Of a DNA stretch of 64,000 nucleotides, positions 32,505 to 45,860 are shown piece after piece. Position 1 is the stretch's first letter; each line of letters opens with the position of its first letter. The notes beneath the pieces are model-generated. The model did no database searches, had not been told where the DNA came from, and saw only the letters and a program-made list of their open reading frames with translations. The stretch comes from JBFWWP01 sp050246115. Lineage in GTDB: Bacteria; Planctomycetota; UBA8108; UBA1146; JAJFFE01. The position numbers were made by a program, and so were the translations under genes. The stretch is from assembly GCA_050246115.1 (NCBI GenBank), contig JBFWWP010000002.1:62001-126000 (forward strand), written 5' to 3'.

Positions 32505-33779
32505 TCACGAGTCAGCGGTCGATGCGGCGATGTCGAGCCGGTACTGGCAGCCCTCAAAGTGAATTCGTCCCACTCGATCGTAGGCCAGCCGCCGCGCCTC
32601 GGCTTTCGTGTCGGCCAGTGCAGTGACCCCGAGCACGCGTCCCCCGTTTGTCTCGAAACCCTCCCCGGTCCATCGGGTGCCGGCGTGGAACACCTGCACG
32701 ACGTCGTCCAACGCTGACACTGCCGGCCCCTCGATCGATACGGGGCGGCCTCCCGAGTGGGGGTATCCTTCGCTGGCCATGACGACGCAAACTGCGCTCC
32801 GAGGGTCCCACTCCAGGTTCAGTCGAGAAACCCGCCCTTGGGCGACCGCTTCGAAGACGTCCACTGGATCCGTGCGCATGCGCATGAGCAGCGGTTGGGT
32901 CTCCGGATCGCCGAGACGGACGTTGTACTCCAGTACTTGGGGACCGTCTGGAGTCAGCATCAGCCCGAGGTAGAGGATCCCCTGGTAGGAGATCCCATCG
33001 GCTCGGAGCGCTTCGATCGTCGGCAGCAGTACGCGCTCGTCCACCTGTCGACGAACGACTTCGGAAACGAGGTCACTCGGGCTGTACGCGCCCATCCCGC
33101 CCGTGTTCGGGCCAGCGTCGCCATCTTGGAGCCGCTTGTAATCGTGAGCGGGCTCGAGAACGCGGTATCCTTCGTCGCTCAAGAGTACGAGTAGAGTGAT
33201 CTCTACGCCGTGAAGCTGTTGCTCGAGCACGATCTGGCGGCCTGCGGCTCCGAAGCCGGCTCCCGACAGCATCGAGACCGCGCTGGACCGCGCTTCGGCC
33301 CGATTCGCCGCCACGGTCACGCCTTTGCCGGCCGCGAGCCCGTCCGCTTTCACCACGACGCCGTCGGGAAAGGCGTCGAGCGCAGGTTCGAGGTCGCTCA
33401 GTTGGTTCACGACTCGAAACTCCGCGGTAGGGATCGAGTGTCGCGCGAGGAACTTCTTGGCAAAGACCTTGGACCCTTCGAGTCGAGCGGCTTGGGCGGA
33501 AGGGCCGAAAGTCGGAACTCCATGCTGACGAAGGAAGTCCGCGAGGCCGCCGACGAGTGGAGCCTCGGGACCGACGACCACGAAGTCCACGTGTTGAGCT
33601 CGAATCTTCTCGAGCAGCGGATGAAAGTCCTGGTCGATGGGGAGACTCCATACGTCGCCGAGCCGAGACAACCCACCGTTTCCAGGGCAAGAAACGATGT
33701 GTTGGACGCGCGGAGACCTGGCCAAACGCCACCCCAGTGCGTGTTCGCGACCACCCGAGCCTACGATCAACACTTTCAT
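32505..33779 (-). CDS. purD: Phosphoribosylamine-glycine ligase
   Basis: A 424-residue enzyme of normal length that joins glycine to phosphoribosylamine with ATP, second step of purine synthesis. MKVLIVGSGGREHALGWRLA is the classical start, GPEAPLVGGLADFLRQHG the A domain, VVKADGLAAGKGVTVA the ATP-grasp segment, and GMGAYSPSDLV and NVRLGDPETQPLLMRM the catalytic/metal parts. The ATG at 33779 overlaps the stop of the UbiA-like gene upstream and has AAGG before it. It is the last gene of the dxr-rseP-ubiA-purD run. Confidence 0.97.
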   Translation of the reverse strand: MKVLIVGSGGREHALGWRLARSPRVQHIVSCPGNGGLSRLGDVWSLPIDQDFHPLLEKIRAQHVDFVVVGPEAPLVGGLADFLRQHGVPTFGPSAQAARLEGSKVFAKKFLARHSIPTAEFRVVNQLSDLEPALDAFPDGVVVKADGLAAGKGVTVAANRAEARSSAVSMLSGAGFGAAGRQIVLEQQLHGVEITLLVLLSDEGYRVLEPAHDYKRLQDGDAGPNTGGMGAYSPSDLVSEVVRRQVDERVLLPTIEALRADGISYQGILYLGLMLTPDGPQVLEYNVRLGDPETQPLLMRMRTDPVDVFEAVAQGRVSRLNLEWDPRSAVCVVMASEGYPHSGGRPVSIEGPAVSALDDVVQVFHAGTRWTGEGFETNGGRVLGVTALADTKAEARRLAYDRVGRIHFEGCQYRLDIAASTADS

Positions 33780-34771
33780 TGGCGGACCTTCGCGATCGTT
33801 GCGGGGATGCGTTTCAGCAACGCGAGCCAATGTCCTGCCCCGAGTGCGAGCGGAACGAGCGCAGCGGACGGTAGATCGTAGGAAACAAGGATGGCGAGAT
33901 CAAGGAGGAACAGGCCGAGGAGAGCGCGATACGTAGACTGACTCGTCCGCGCAGGACAGTCGAGGAGCGGGCGGCGCGTGTAGAAGAGAGTCCACGTCAG
34001 TACCGGGAGCCACGCCAGAATGATCTCGATTCGCGGTCGACCCGCGAGTCCAGAGTGCTGGAGAACGACGATACCGCAGGCGACCGTCACGACCCAGGTG
34101 GTCAGGGCGACATGCCGCGTGCGGCTTCGTGCGGTTGTTGCGTCGTCTTCGGCCATCGACAGCCAGGTGACCAACGCGACATACCCGCCAACCGCGATCC
34201 ATGCACTGGTCGTTGCGAAAGGCGAGACCGGGAGCGTGTCCGAGATCGAAGCGCGCGCCACATTGCTGCCGAGGAGGACGAGGGAGGCACGCACCGCCCC
34301 CATGGAGATGGCCCCGAGAAACTCGTGGTTTTTGGCGCCAGCGTTGTAAGCCAGGATCCACGCGCACAAGTGACCCACGGCGAAGGCGGGCTGGGGCCCA
34401 GCCAAGACGCCAAGGAGCAGCGCCGCGACCCCGAACAGGGCGAGCACAAAGGCGGCTGATCGGGGAGAAATCCGTCCACTGGGGAGTGGCCGGGTAGGGT
34501 GCAGCGTGCGATCCTGCTCGAGATCGCAAAGGTCGTTCAACCCCATGCCAAATGCATAGAGCAACGCAACGGCTACGCCTACGATCCAAAACGTGAGCGA
34601 GAGCCGGAGGTCCGTTCCGGCCTCGAGTGCGTACCCGAGGAAGTAGTTCGAGAGCGCGGTGCCCAGAAGGCCACCACGAACGAGACGCCACCAGCTTGAC
34701 AGTGGAGCGCTTGACGCGGGACCGCACGCTGCGCCGCCCCCCAAAGGACGGGACGCGAAACGGAGAAACAC
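33776..34771 (-). CDS. UbiA-family prenyltransferase-like membrane protein
   Basis: A 331-residue membrane protein with about eight hydrophobic segments. NDLCDLEQDRTLHPTRP is the first Asp-rich motif of UbiA enzymes (NDxxDxxxD), which bind the Mg-diphosphate of an isoprenoid donor. The second motif is less plain (around SMAEDDATTARS). The GTG at 34771 was chosen because GAGGATGCT stands before it and the start lies 14 bases after the rseP stop; an ATG upstream at 34873 would overlap rseP. With dxr in the same operon an isoprenoid link is sensible, but the acceptor substrate is unknown. Confidence 0.75.
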   Translation of the reverse strand: MFLRFASRPLGGGAACGPASSAPLSSWWRLVRGGLLGTALSNYFLGYALEAGTDLRLSLTFWIVGVAVALLYAFGMGLNDLCDLEQDRTLHPTRPLPSGRISPRSAAFVLALFGVAALLLGVLAGPQPAFAVGHLCAWILAYNAGAKNHEFLGAISMGAVRASLVLLGSNVARASISDTLPVSPFATTSAWIAVGGYVALVTWLSMAEDDATTARSRTRHVALTTWVVTVACGIVVLQHSGLAGRPRIEIILAWLPVLTWTLFYTRRPLLDCPARTSQSTYRALLGLFLLDLAILVSYDLPSAALVPLALGAGHWLALLKRIPATIAKVRQ

Positions 34772-34785
34772 AGCATCCTCGGGGC

Positions 34786-36936
34786 TCAGCGCGCGAACAG
34801 CCGCAGGAGATCGTTGTAGGTCACGAAGAGGGCCAAGCCGATCAGCAAGAAGAAGGCGATCGTAAAGCACCACTCTTGCACTCTCTCACTCACGGGCGAC
34901 CCCTTGATTTTCTCGACGAGTAGGAACGTCAAGTGTCCGCCATCCAGAATGGGGAAGGGGAGTAGGTTGAAGATGCCGAGATTGACGCTGATCAATGCGA
35001 GGACGAAGATCAGGTAGCCGAGTCCGCTCTGGGACGCCATGGTTCCGACCGATAGGATCCCGACCGGTCCGGAGAGATTGCTTGCGGCGACCTCCCCAGT
35101 GAAAAGCGATCGCAAGGTGAGGAGCACCCTCAGGCTCCAGACGTACGCTCGTTTCGGGCCCTGAACACAGGCTTCCAAGACACCTGACTTCAAGAGCACC
35201 TTGTCGGAGTTGGGTGCGATTCCCAGGCGCGGCCAGCGCCGTTGGCTTGGGGTGCAGGGGACGGTTACGAGAGTCCCGTTGCGGTCGATTTGGAGTTGGA
35301 GTTCTCGAATCTCGTAGCTGGGCTTGCCCCACCAGAGCTTCCACCATGGCGCGGGGATGCTCCGCGTCACCTCTCGGGTTAGATCGCTCCACTGCTTCAC
35401 GGGCTGGTCGTTCACCTGCAGGATTACGTCGCCCGGCCTCAGGCCTGCGGCCGCTGCCGAAGAGCCTGGGATCACTCGACCGAGTACGGCGCGGTCATCG
35501 AAACGCACCCCAAGGTCGAGTTGGTCGTTCGGCTGGACGTCAATGCGGCCGCGTTTCGTCGTCCGGGAAACGGATTCCCACCACTCGACTTCGACGGAGC
35601 CTTGGGTGGGCTGGAACGCGTCGAGGCTGGCTGCGTGAACGACGCGAGTCTCACCCACTCGGAGGAGATGATCGCCGGCTTGCAACCCGAGCGACCGGAG
35701 CGGGCTGGTCTCGGTCAGAGTCTCGATCTGGCGCCGGCCTGGCCCGATGACCACGTCGTGCTCGAGCCAGGAGATCAGGTCCCGGACCTTGACCCGACCC
35801 GACTCGCCCGTGGCCGTTTCGAACGTTACCTCGTCCTTACCTTTGGCCACGTGCGTGAGGTTGGGGATCCCTAGATCGAAGATCGGGTGATCGCCGAGGG
35901 TGATGATCTCCCAACCCGGCTGGAACACCGAAGCCGCTTCGCTCTGCGGTTGGACTGCCAGGACCGTGCGACTGGCCAGCGCCACGCCGATGCCGGGAGT
36001 CTGATTCTCGTCGACGGCCGGTGTCCCCCGGTTCATCGGCAACCGCTCCAGTTGCCCGGAAGGTCGCTCGACGGTGACGACGATAGAGCGGTATTCCTCG
36101 AACGCGACGAAGTCGTCGATGCGTGACCAGCCGACATTCGGGGGAAGTTCCGTAGATATCTCGTACTGGAGTTCGTCGCCGACGAACTCCACGCTCCGAA
36201 GCCGATCGCCGACTTTAACCCCGGCCCTGGCCGCGATCGAGTCGTCGGCAACGGACCCCACCTCCCAGCTACTGCTCGGACTGATCCCGATGTGCGGCAT
36301 TCCCCTCAACGGGTTCATTCTGGGCGTAACGTCGATGTCGAGCGTGAGCGGATCACCGCCTGGCACGGGACGGCGAACCTGCATCGCGAGCGGCTTGCCG
36401 GTCTCGCGCAGCGCCACCGTCATGCTGACCTCGAGTAGATCGTTCTTGGGTTCGCCCTCGATCGCCACGATGCGATCGCCAGGTTTTATTCCCGCGTCCC
36501 ACGCTGGCCCGCCCGGAACGACGCTACCGACAACGGAACTCTCTGTCTCGAAGCCAATGGTGAACGCCAGCACGAAGAACAAGAAGCCAAAGAGCAGGTT
36601 CATGAGGGAGCCCGCCACCAGCACGAGGGCTCGTTCACCGATGGTCTTGGACGTGAACTCGTCACCCGCCCCGGTCTTTTGCTCCCCTGGTTGCTCGCCG
36701 GCCATCTTGACGTAGCCGCCCAGCGGGACCATTCCCACGGCGTACTCAGTCCCTCCCCGGGTGAACGCGAAGAACCTGGCGCGGTAGCCAAAGATGGTGG
36801 GTTGGAAGCCGATGCAGAAGGTCTCGACACGAATCCCGACCTTCTTCGCAGCGAGGAAGTGGCCCAGTTCGTGAACGAAAATCAAGAAGCTCAGCCCAAG
36901 AGCGGCGAGCAGCAAGTGCCAAACCGTCAGATCCAT
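34786..36936 (-). CDS. rseP: RseP/RIP site-2 protease with extra PDZ-like repeats
   Basis: A 716-residue inner-membrane zinc metalloprotease. The first helix carries the HExxH motif (FVHELGHFLAAKK) and the C-terminal part the partner motif FNLLPFPILDGGHLTF. Site-2 proteases cut anti-sigma factors and remnant signal peptides within the membrane. Between the helices the usual two PDZ domains are expanded to about five PDZ-like units: SVVPGGPAWDAGIKPGDRIV, VADDSIAARAGVKVGDRLRS, VQPQSEAASVFQPGWEIITL, TSPLRSLGLQAGDHLLRVGE and VIPGSSAAAAGLRPGDVILQ. Typical RseP has about 450 residues. It overlaps dxr by 10 bases. Confidence 0.92.
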   Translation of the reverse strand: MDLTVWHLLLAALGLSFLIFVHELGHFLAAKKVGIRVETFCIGFQPTIFGYRARFFAFTRGGTEYAVGMVPLGGYVKMAGEQPGEQKTGAGDEFTSKTIGERALVLVAGSLMNLLFGFLFFVLAFTIGFETESSVVGSVVPGGPAWDAGIKPGDRIVAIEGEPKNDLLEVSMTVALRETGKPLAMQVRRPVPGGDPLTLDIDVTPRMNPLRGMPHIGISPSSSWEVGSVADDSIAARAGVKVGDRLRSVEFVGDELQYEISTELPPNVGWSRIDDFVAFEEYRSIVVTVERPSGQLERLPMNRGTPAVDENQTPGIGVALASRTVLAVQPQSEAASVFQPGWEIITLGDHPIFDLGIPNLTHVAKGKDEVTFETATGESGRVKVRDLISWLEHDVVIGPGRRQIETLTETSPLRSLGLQAGDHLLRVGETRVVHAASLDAFQPTQGSVEVEWWESVSRTTKRGRIDVQPNDQLDLGVRFDDRAVLGRVIPGSSAAAAGLRPGDVILQVNDQPVKQWSDLTREVTRSIPAPWWKLWWGKPSYEIRELQLQIDRNGTLVTVPCTPSQRRWPRLGIAPNSDKVLLKSGVLEACVQGPKRAYVWSLRVLLTLRSLFTGEVAASNLSGPVGILSVGTMASQSGLGYLIFVLALISVNLGIFNLLPFPILDGGHLTFLLVEKIKGSPVSERVQEWCFTIAFFLLIGLALFVTYNDLLRLFAR

Positions 36937-38054
36937 TCGTCAACGTTCTTCCGTGTTAGCCGGTCTTCGGCGACCACCTCTTCGACACTGTCCAAAGGTC
37001 GAATCACGCTCTTGCCCAGTGCCCGTTCGACGAGCTCGAAGATCGCCAGGAAGGGGATTCGCCCGTCCAGGAACAACTGCACGCACCGCTCGTTCGCGGC
37101 GTTCAGGACCACGCGCGCGGACGGCTCTTGGCCGGCCACCTGGCGGGCCAATCGGAGGGAGGGGAAAACCTCGTCATTCGGCGCCTCGAAGTCCAGTCGA
37201 CCGATGTCGATCAGCGAGAATGCATTCGGTTGCCGAGGCCACCGCTGCGGATGGCTCAGAGCGTACTGGATCGGAATCCGCATGTCAGGGGATCCCATGT
37301 GAGCGACCACCGATCCATCCTGGAACTCGACCACCGCATGCACGACCGACTGCGGGTGCACGAGGACCTCGATTTGCTGAGGCGGGACTGCGAAGAGTGT
37401 CTGAGCCTCGAGGAGTTCGAGGGCCTTGTTCATGAGGGTGGCGGAGTCCACCGTGATCTTGGGGCCCATCCTCCAGGTTGGGTGTTTTAGGGCATCCTGC
37501 GGAGTGACGCTGGCCAAGCGCTCTCGAGGCCACCCGCGGAATGGGCCTCCAGAGGCCGTCAGGACGATGCGCCGGAGCTCCGAAGGGTTGCCCGCGCGCA
37601 GGCACTGCCAGACCGCGCAGTGCTCCGAGTCGATGGGAAGCAGCTTGGCTCCACTCTTTGCCGCCGCACGGGCAAGCAAGTGTCCGGCCGTGACGACGCA
37701 CTCCTTGTTCGCAACGGCGACGTCCATGCCCAGCTCGAGGGCTCGGATCGTGACCGGAAGGCCAACCAGGCCTGTAGCCGCAGAAACCAGCAGGTCGCAC
37801 TGGGATCGCTCGAGCCATGCGATGAGATTGTCCGAGCCGAGGAGGATTCCGTCGCGCGCCGTCGGGGCGCTCGGAACGCCGGCCAAGCAGAGCGCGGTGA
37901 CCCCGAACTCACTCGCCTGGGCGAGGAGTTCGGCCCGATTGCTGCCTGCGGCCAACGCCGCCAGCTCGAGGTGGTCCGGCTGTTCGCGCACCACGTCGAG
38001 CGTTTGAGTCCCGATCGAGCCGGTCGAGCCCAAAACCGCGATCCTGCGACGCAC
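36927..38054 (-). CDS. dxr: 1-deoxy-D-xylulose 5-phosphate reductoisomerase
   Basis: A roughly 375-residue enzyme that turns DXP into MEP with NADPH, second step of the non-mevalonate isoprenoid pathway. RRRIAVLGSTGSIGTQTLDV is the NADPH-binding start; LLPIDSEHCAVWQCL and ILTASGGPFRGWPRE are the substrate/metal segments; the end carries FLDGRIPFLAIFELVERAL. I place the start at the GTG at 38054, which gives the normal six residues before AVLG, but AAAGGAG is 14 bases upstream, so an upstream start (up to 38126) is possible. First gene of a four-gene run. Confidence 0.95.
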   Translation of the reverse strand: MRRRIAVLGSTGSIGTQTLDVVREQPDHLELAALAAGSNRAELLAQASEFGVTALCLAGVPSAPTARDGILLGSDNLIAWLERSQCDLLVSAATGLVGLPVTIRALELGMDVAVANKECVVTAGHLLARAAAKSGAKLLPIDSEHCAVWQCLRAGNPSELRRIVLTASGGPFRGWPRERLASVTPQDALKHPTWRMGPKITVDSATLMNKALELLEAQTLFAVPPQQIEVLVHPQSVVHAVVEFQDGSVVAHMGSPDMRIPIQYALSHPQRWPRQPNAFSLIDIGRLDFEAPNDEVFPSLRLARQVAGQEPSARVVLNAANERCVQLFLDGRIPFLAIFELVERALGKSVIRPLDSVEEVVAEDRLTRKNVDEWI

Positions 38055-38386
38055 TGTGGTCAGGGGCACTCCTTTCGGGCCGGTTGCGGGCGAGTCTGGA
38101 GGGGGCAGAACGTAACCGGCCGCCACCGGCTAAGGAACCTCAACTAGACCCAAATCAAGCGCATTCACAAGCAAGAGATCGCTCACCGCTGGAACTTCGA
38201 GATTCGCCCCCCGCCGACGCGCCGATTTGCACCCTCAGGACCCGTGCAATGGGGAGGGACTCCGCGGTATGCTCGGGTCCGTCAGGCATGGCAAACGCGC
38301 AACTCCATGCTCAGTACCAGGAAATGCAGTGACGACCGCGCGCGCCCAGGGCCCCGCGAGTCGGCGTGAAGGAGTTCTCGAAGCCC
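38055..38386. other. Divergent intergenic region with half copy of the dispersed element
   Basis: About 330 bases between dxr (minus) and lgt (plus). CTAGACCCAAATCAAGCGC at 38144-38162 is identical to the terminal repeat of the element at 47945-48163, but no partner arm is seen, so this is a solo end. Promoters for both genes must lie here but none is convincing. Confidence 0.5.
38144..38162. repeat. Solo 19-base end of the dispersed element
   Basis: CTAGACCCAAATCAAGCGC, exact match to both ends of the 219-base element further on. The sequence after it does not match the inner part of that element, so a truncated or solo copy is likely. Confidence 0.7.
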
Positions 38387-39187
38387 ATGATGCCGGAACT
38401 GATACGGATCGGGCCGTTCCCGCTTCATAGCTACGGAGCGATGGTGCTGCTGGGCGTGCTTGGCGGCCTGTGGCTCCTCCGGAAGGGCTGCCGCGCCCGC
38501 GGATTCGACCCTGACATCGCCACGGACTTGACGATCTGGAGTGTTCTGGCCGGGGTCGTGGGTGCAAGGGTCTTCTACGTGGTCCAGTACTGGGGCAGCG
38601 ACGAGGTGCTCGCCGCGAGCCCATTGCTTGGCCCGTTCATGATCTGGAAGGGCGGGCTCGTTCTGTTCGGAGGCATCCTCGGGGGCCTTCTCTGCATGCT
38701 AACCCTGCTTCACCGCCACCGGCTGCCGACTTTGACGTTCCTCGACTTGGTGGCCCCCGGGCTGGCCGTGGGGATTGCTTTCGGTCGGATCGGTTGCTTC
38801 CTGAATGGTTGCTGCTGGGGAAAGGTGTGCGCGGCGAGCTTCCCGTTAGGGGTCTCCTACCCTAGCGATCTGCAAACGCCCGTGGGGCACTCGCTCGCCG
38901 TGCACCCGACGCAGTTGTACTCGAGTCTTGCAGCGTTCTTCATGGCCTGGATCTGCTGGCGGCTCAACGTGCATCGGCTGCCCCCTGGAGTCACTACGGG
39001 CATCCTCGGAATCCTCTACGGTGCGACTCGATTCACCGTAGAGACCATCCGAGGCGATCACGACCCGGCTCCGGGGGCCTGGACCGTCTCTCAGCAGATC
39101 TCTGGGGGCCTGCTCCTGTTGGGGGTGGCCCTGGTGGCTCACGGGGTTCTAAGGCACCGTCGGCGGATCGCACCAGCGGCTGCCTGA
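38387..39187 (+). CDS. lgt: Prolipoprotein diacylglyceryl transferase
   Basis: A 266-residue polytopic membrane enzyme that moves diacylglyceryl from phosphatidylglycerol to the lipobox Cys of prolipoproteins. IRIGPFPLHSYGAMVLLG, MIWKGGLVLFGGILGG, the signature AFGRIGCFLNGCCWGK and HPTQLYSSLAAF are the family motifs. The signature has GCFLNGCCWG where E. coli has GNFINGELWG, a variation found in other phyla. AAGGAG lies 12 bases before the ATG at 38387, which decides the start. The several lipoproteins in this window would be its substrates. Confidence 0.92.
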   Translation: MMPELIRIGPFPLHSYGAMVLLGVLGGLWLLRKGCRARGFDPDIATDLTIWSVLAGVVGARVFYVVQYWGSDEVLAASPLLGPFMIWKGGLVLFGGILGGLLCMLTLLHRHRLPTLTFLDLVAPGLAVGIAFGRIGCFLNGCCWGKVCAASFPLGVSYPSDLQTPVGHSLAVHPTQLYSSLAAFFMAWICWRLNVHRLPPGVTTGILGILYGATRFTVETIRGDHDPAPGAWTVSQQISGGLLLLGVALVAHGVLRHRRRIAPAAA

Positions 39188-39303
39188 CCCGCGAGATGGC
39201 CCTCCGGTTCTCGACCCGACCCTCGAGGACGCGACGGACCCAACTGCGTAACGCGTTTTCTGTGAGCGCCTTACGAGGATCCAAAAAAAATCTTCGTAGA
39301 CCC

Positions 39304-39331
39304 TTGACGACGTCCGACGGATCCCTATTAT
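39304..39331 (+). promoter_or_regulatory. rRNA operon promoter
   Basis: TTGACG (39304-39309) and TATTAT (39326-39331) with 16 bases between. Both elements match five of six consensus bases. An A-tract (CCAAAAAAAATC, just upstream at 39281-39292) could serve as an UP element. About 280 bases lie between it and the 16S gene. Confidence 0.6.
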
Positions 39332-39426
39332 GTGCCTTCCCGCCAGACGAACTGCTCGCCTGCGAGGAGCAACAGGAAAGTCAGGCGCGCCTAAAAGCCG
39401 CGTCGGCCCTGCTCGGCTGGCCGTGA

Positions 39427-39438
39427 TCTTTGACAATT
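39427..39438 (+). repeat. rrn leader box, shared with the 16S-23S spacer
   Basis: TCTTTGACAATT is repeated exactly at 41574-41585 in front of 23S. Such paired boxes in rRNA leaders and spacers usually take part in antitermination or processing; the role here is inferred. Confidence 0.5.
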
Positions 39439-39616
39439 CGAGCCCGTAGCGAAAGATGTACGAGCTTTTGCGTCGTTGTGCGGACTGCCTTAGGTGGTCC
39501 TCGCGCGGCGCGCAGCTACTGATTGATCACCAGATCAACCTAATTCGCTTTTTGCTCCATGTCGATCCCGTCGTGACCTTTGGTTGCGGCAGCGAGCGCC
39601 ACGGAGTGTGAAAATG

Positions 39617-41182
<1,566 letters not shown>

Positions 41183-41341
41183 GATTACTTGGAACCTCAA
41201 GGATGGGAAACTTTCCTGAGGATGAACTTTGGGTACATCTTCCTCGCTACGGGCTCGTCTCTTTTTCGTGACGATATGTACGTTTTCTCTATTGCTGATC
41301 TGATCGTTCCCGCTCATCGCGAGGGACGACAGCTTAAAATC

Positions 41342-41415
41342 GGGCTTATAGCTCAGTTGGTTAGAGCGCGTCCCTGATAAGGACGAGGTCGCTAGTTCGA
41401 GTCTAGCTAGGCCCA
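41342..41415 (+). tRNA. tRNA-Ile (GAU)
   Basis: Spacer tRNA with acceptor GGGCTTA/TAGGCCC, D arm GCTC..GAGC, anticodon loop CTGATAA (GAT) and T arm GCTAG/CTAGC. Its place between 16S and 23S is the common bacterial arrangement. CCA is not encoded. Confidence 0.96.
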
Positions 41416-41422
41416 CATCGAG

Positions 41423-41495
41423 GGGGACGTAGCTCAACTGGGAGAGCGCCGCCCTTGCACGGCGGAGGTTGTCGGTTCGATCCCGATCGTCTCCA
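41423..41495 (+). tRNA. tRNA-Ala (UGC)
   Basis: Second spacer tRNA, 7 bases after tRNA-Ile. Acceptor GGGGACG/CGTCTCC with one G-U pair, anticodon loop with TGC flanked by GCCCT and ACGGC, T arm GTCGG/CCGAT. CCA is not encoded. Confidence 0.96.
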
Positions 41496-41573
41496 CTTAA
41501 GATATTCCTGGCGAGTCCAGGCCGGTTCTGCAAACATACATAGAGCTCCCTTATCGTAGAGAGCTTCTTGAGT

Positions 41574-41585
41574 TCTTTGACAATT
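41574..41585 (+). repeat. rrn spacer box, shared with the 16S leader
   Basis: TCTTTGACAATT, identical to the copy at 39427-39438. It lies about 110 bases before the 23S gene. Confidence 0.5.
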
Positions 41586-41694
41586 TGGATGGTTTGGCGT
41601 GGGGCAGCTTTTGCTGCTCGTTTTCGCCTTCTCTGAGCGCGACCACTTGTCGTTTACGCAGTTGCTCCTTCGCCTCGTGCGATAGAGTAATTGT

Positions 41695-44682
<2,988 letters not shown>

Positions 44683-44849
44683 ACAATTACTCCTTCGCAC
44701 GCGATCGGTTCTCTTTGAGAGAACCGGCGGGTGCTGGAGTGGTCGAGTTCGTCAAGTGTTTCGCGCGCAAAGACAAAGCTTAGACGTAGCAAGCGATCGC
44801 TCACCCTACGCCAAACCATCCAGTACACTCGAACAAGAGTGATTGAAAT

Positions 44850-44957
<108 letters not shown>

Positions 44958-44965
44958 TTCTTTTT

Positions 44966-44993
44966 AGGCCGCCCGTTTGGGCGGCCTTTTTTT
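44966..44993 (+). terminator. Rho-independent terminator of the rRNA operon
   Basis: AGGCCGCCC (44966-44974) pairs with GGGCGGCCT (44979-44987) around GTTT, followed by seven T. The opposite strand also has T-rich sequence after the stem (as AAGAACCC complement), so it may serve the convergent gene too. Confidence 0.9.
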
Positions 44994-45013
44994 GTTCCAC
45001 GCGCTTCGCGCGC

Positions 45014-45793
45014 TCAGCCTTTTCGCCGCTCCAGGAACGCCGTCATGCGCTCGAACTTGTCCGCGGACTCGAAGCAAATGGCCTGAGCCAGGGTTTCCAC
45101 CACATCTCGGCCCCGATCGCTGAGGTCAGGCGCACAGGAGACAGCGAGCTTCGAGAGCCGCACCGCACCGAGCGAGTTCTTGGCGATCCGCAGAGCCAGC
45201 GCCTGTGCGGCCTCGAGAACCGCGTCATCTTTCACCACCCGGTTCACGAGGCCGATTCGGTGCGCCTCGGCGGCATCGATCAGGTCGCCGGTGAAGATCA
45301 GCTCGCGCGCGCGAGCGACACCAACGAGTCGCTGTAGCCGATGCGTCGCTCCAGCCCCGGGAATGATGCCGAGTCCGACCTCCGGCTGCCCAAATCGAGC
45401 GGACTCGCCGGCGATCCGGATGTCGCAGGACATCGCGAGTTCGCAGCCCCCGCCGAGAGCCCACCCCCGCACGGCAGCGATCGTCGGCGCCGGGAAGTCC
45501 TCGACCTTTCGGAACAGCGCTTGGTTGATCCTCTGGAACGCGTCGGAAGATCGCCGTTCACGCAGCTGGGCAATGTCAGCGCCCGCCACGAAGGCTTGCT
45601 CGCCCGTGCCCGTCACGATCAAACAGGCAAGACCTGAGTCTGCGGTGAGCTGATCCAGGGCTGCGTGCATCGCGTTTACCATCTCGAGGTCGAGCGCATT
45701 GCGTGCTGACGGACGGTTGAGGCGGAGCGTCGCGACTGGCCCGTCTTTGGTGATCAGAACCCTTGGCTCGTCGTCTTGCTTCATCTGCTGCAT
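45014..45793 (-). CDS. Enoyl-CoA hydratase/isomerase family protein
   Basis: A 259-residue crotonase-fold enzyme. Both catalytic Glu positions are present: GGGCELAMSCDIRIAGE and GQPEVGLGIIPGAGATHRL. The oxyanion segment is FVAGADIAQLRERRSSDAF. It most likely hydrates trans-2-enoyl-CoA in beta-oxidation or short-chain acyl-CoA metabolism. It is followed by the rRNA terminator (convergent) and preceded, 67 bases upstream on the same strand, by an alcohol dehydrogenase-like gene. Exact chain-length preference cannot be told. Confidence 0.9.
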   Translation of the reverse strand: MQQMKQDDEPRVLITKDGPVATLRLNRPSARNALDLEMVNAMHAALDQLTADSGLACLIVTGTGEQAFVAGADIAQLRERRSSDAFQRINQALFRKVEDFPAPTIAAVRGWALGGGCELAMSCDIRIAGESARFGQPEVGLGIIPGAGATHRLQRLVGVARARELIFTGDLIDAAEAHRIGLVNRVVKDDAVLEAAQALALRIAKNSLGAVRLSKLAVSCAPDLSDRGRDVVETLAQAICFESADKFERMTAFLERRKG

Positions 45794-45860
45794 TTCTTCC
45801 TCAGCGTTCTTCTGGGTGTGGTGTTCGGCTTCTGCTGGCGACTCAGGTCCAGGAGGCCCC

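Larger units (their letters stand above)
39188..39616. other. Leader of the rRNA operon
   Basis: About 430 bases after lgt. It contains the main promoter (39304-39331), the box TCTTTGACAATT (39427-39438, repeated before 23S) and the 5' side of the 16S processing stem. A short open frame from 39196 is not supported. Confidence 0.6.
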
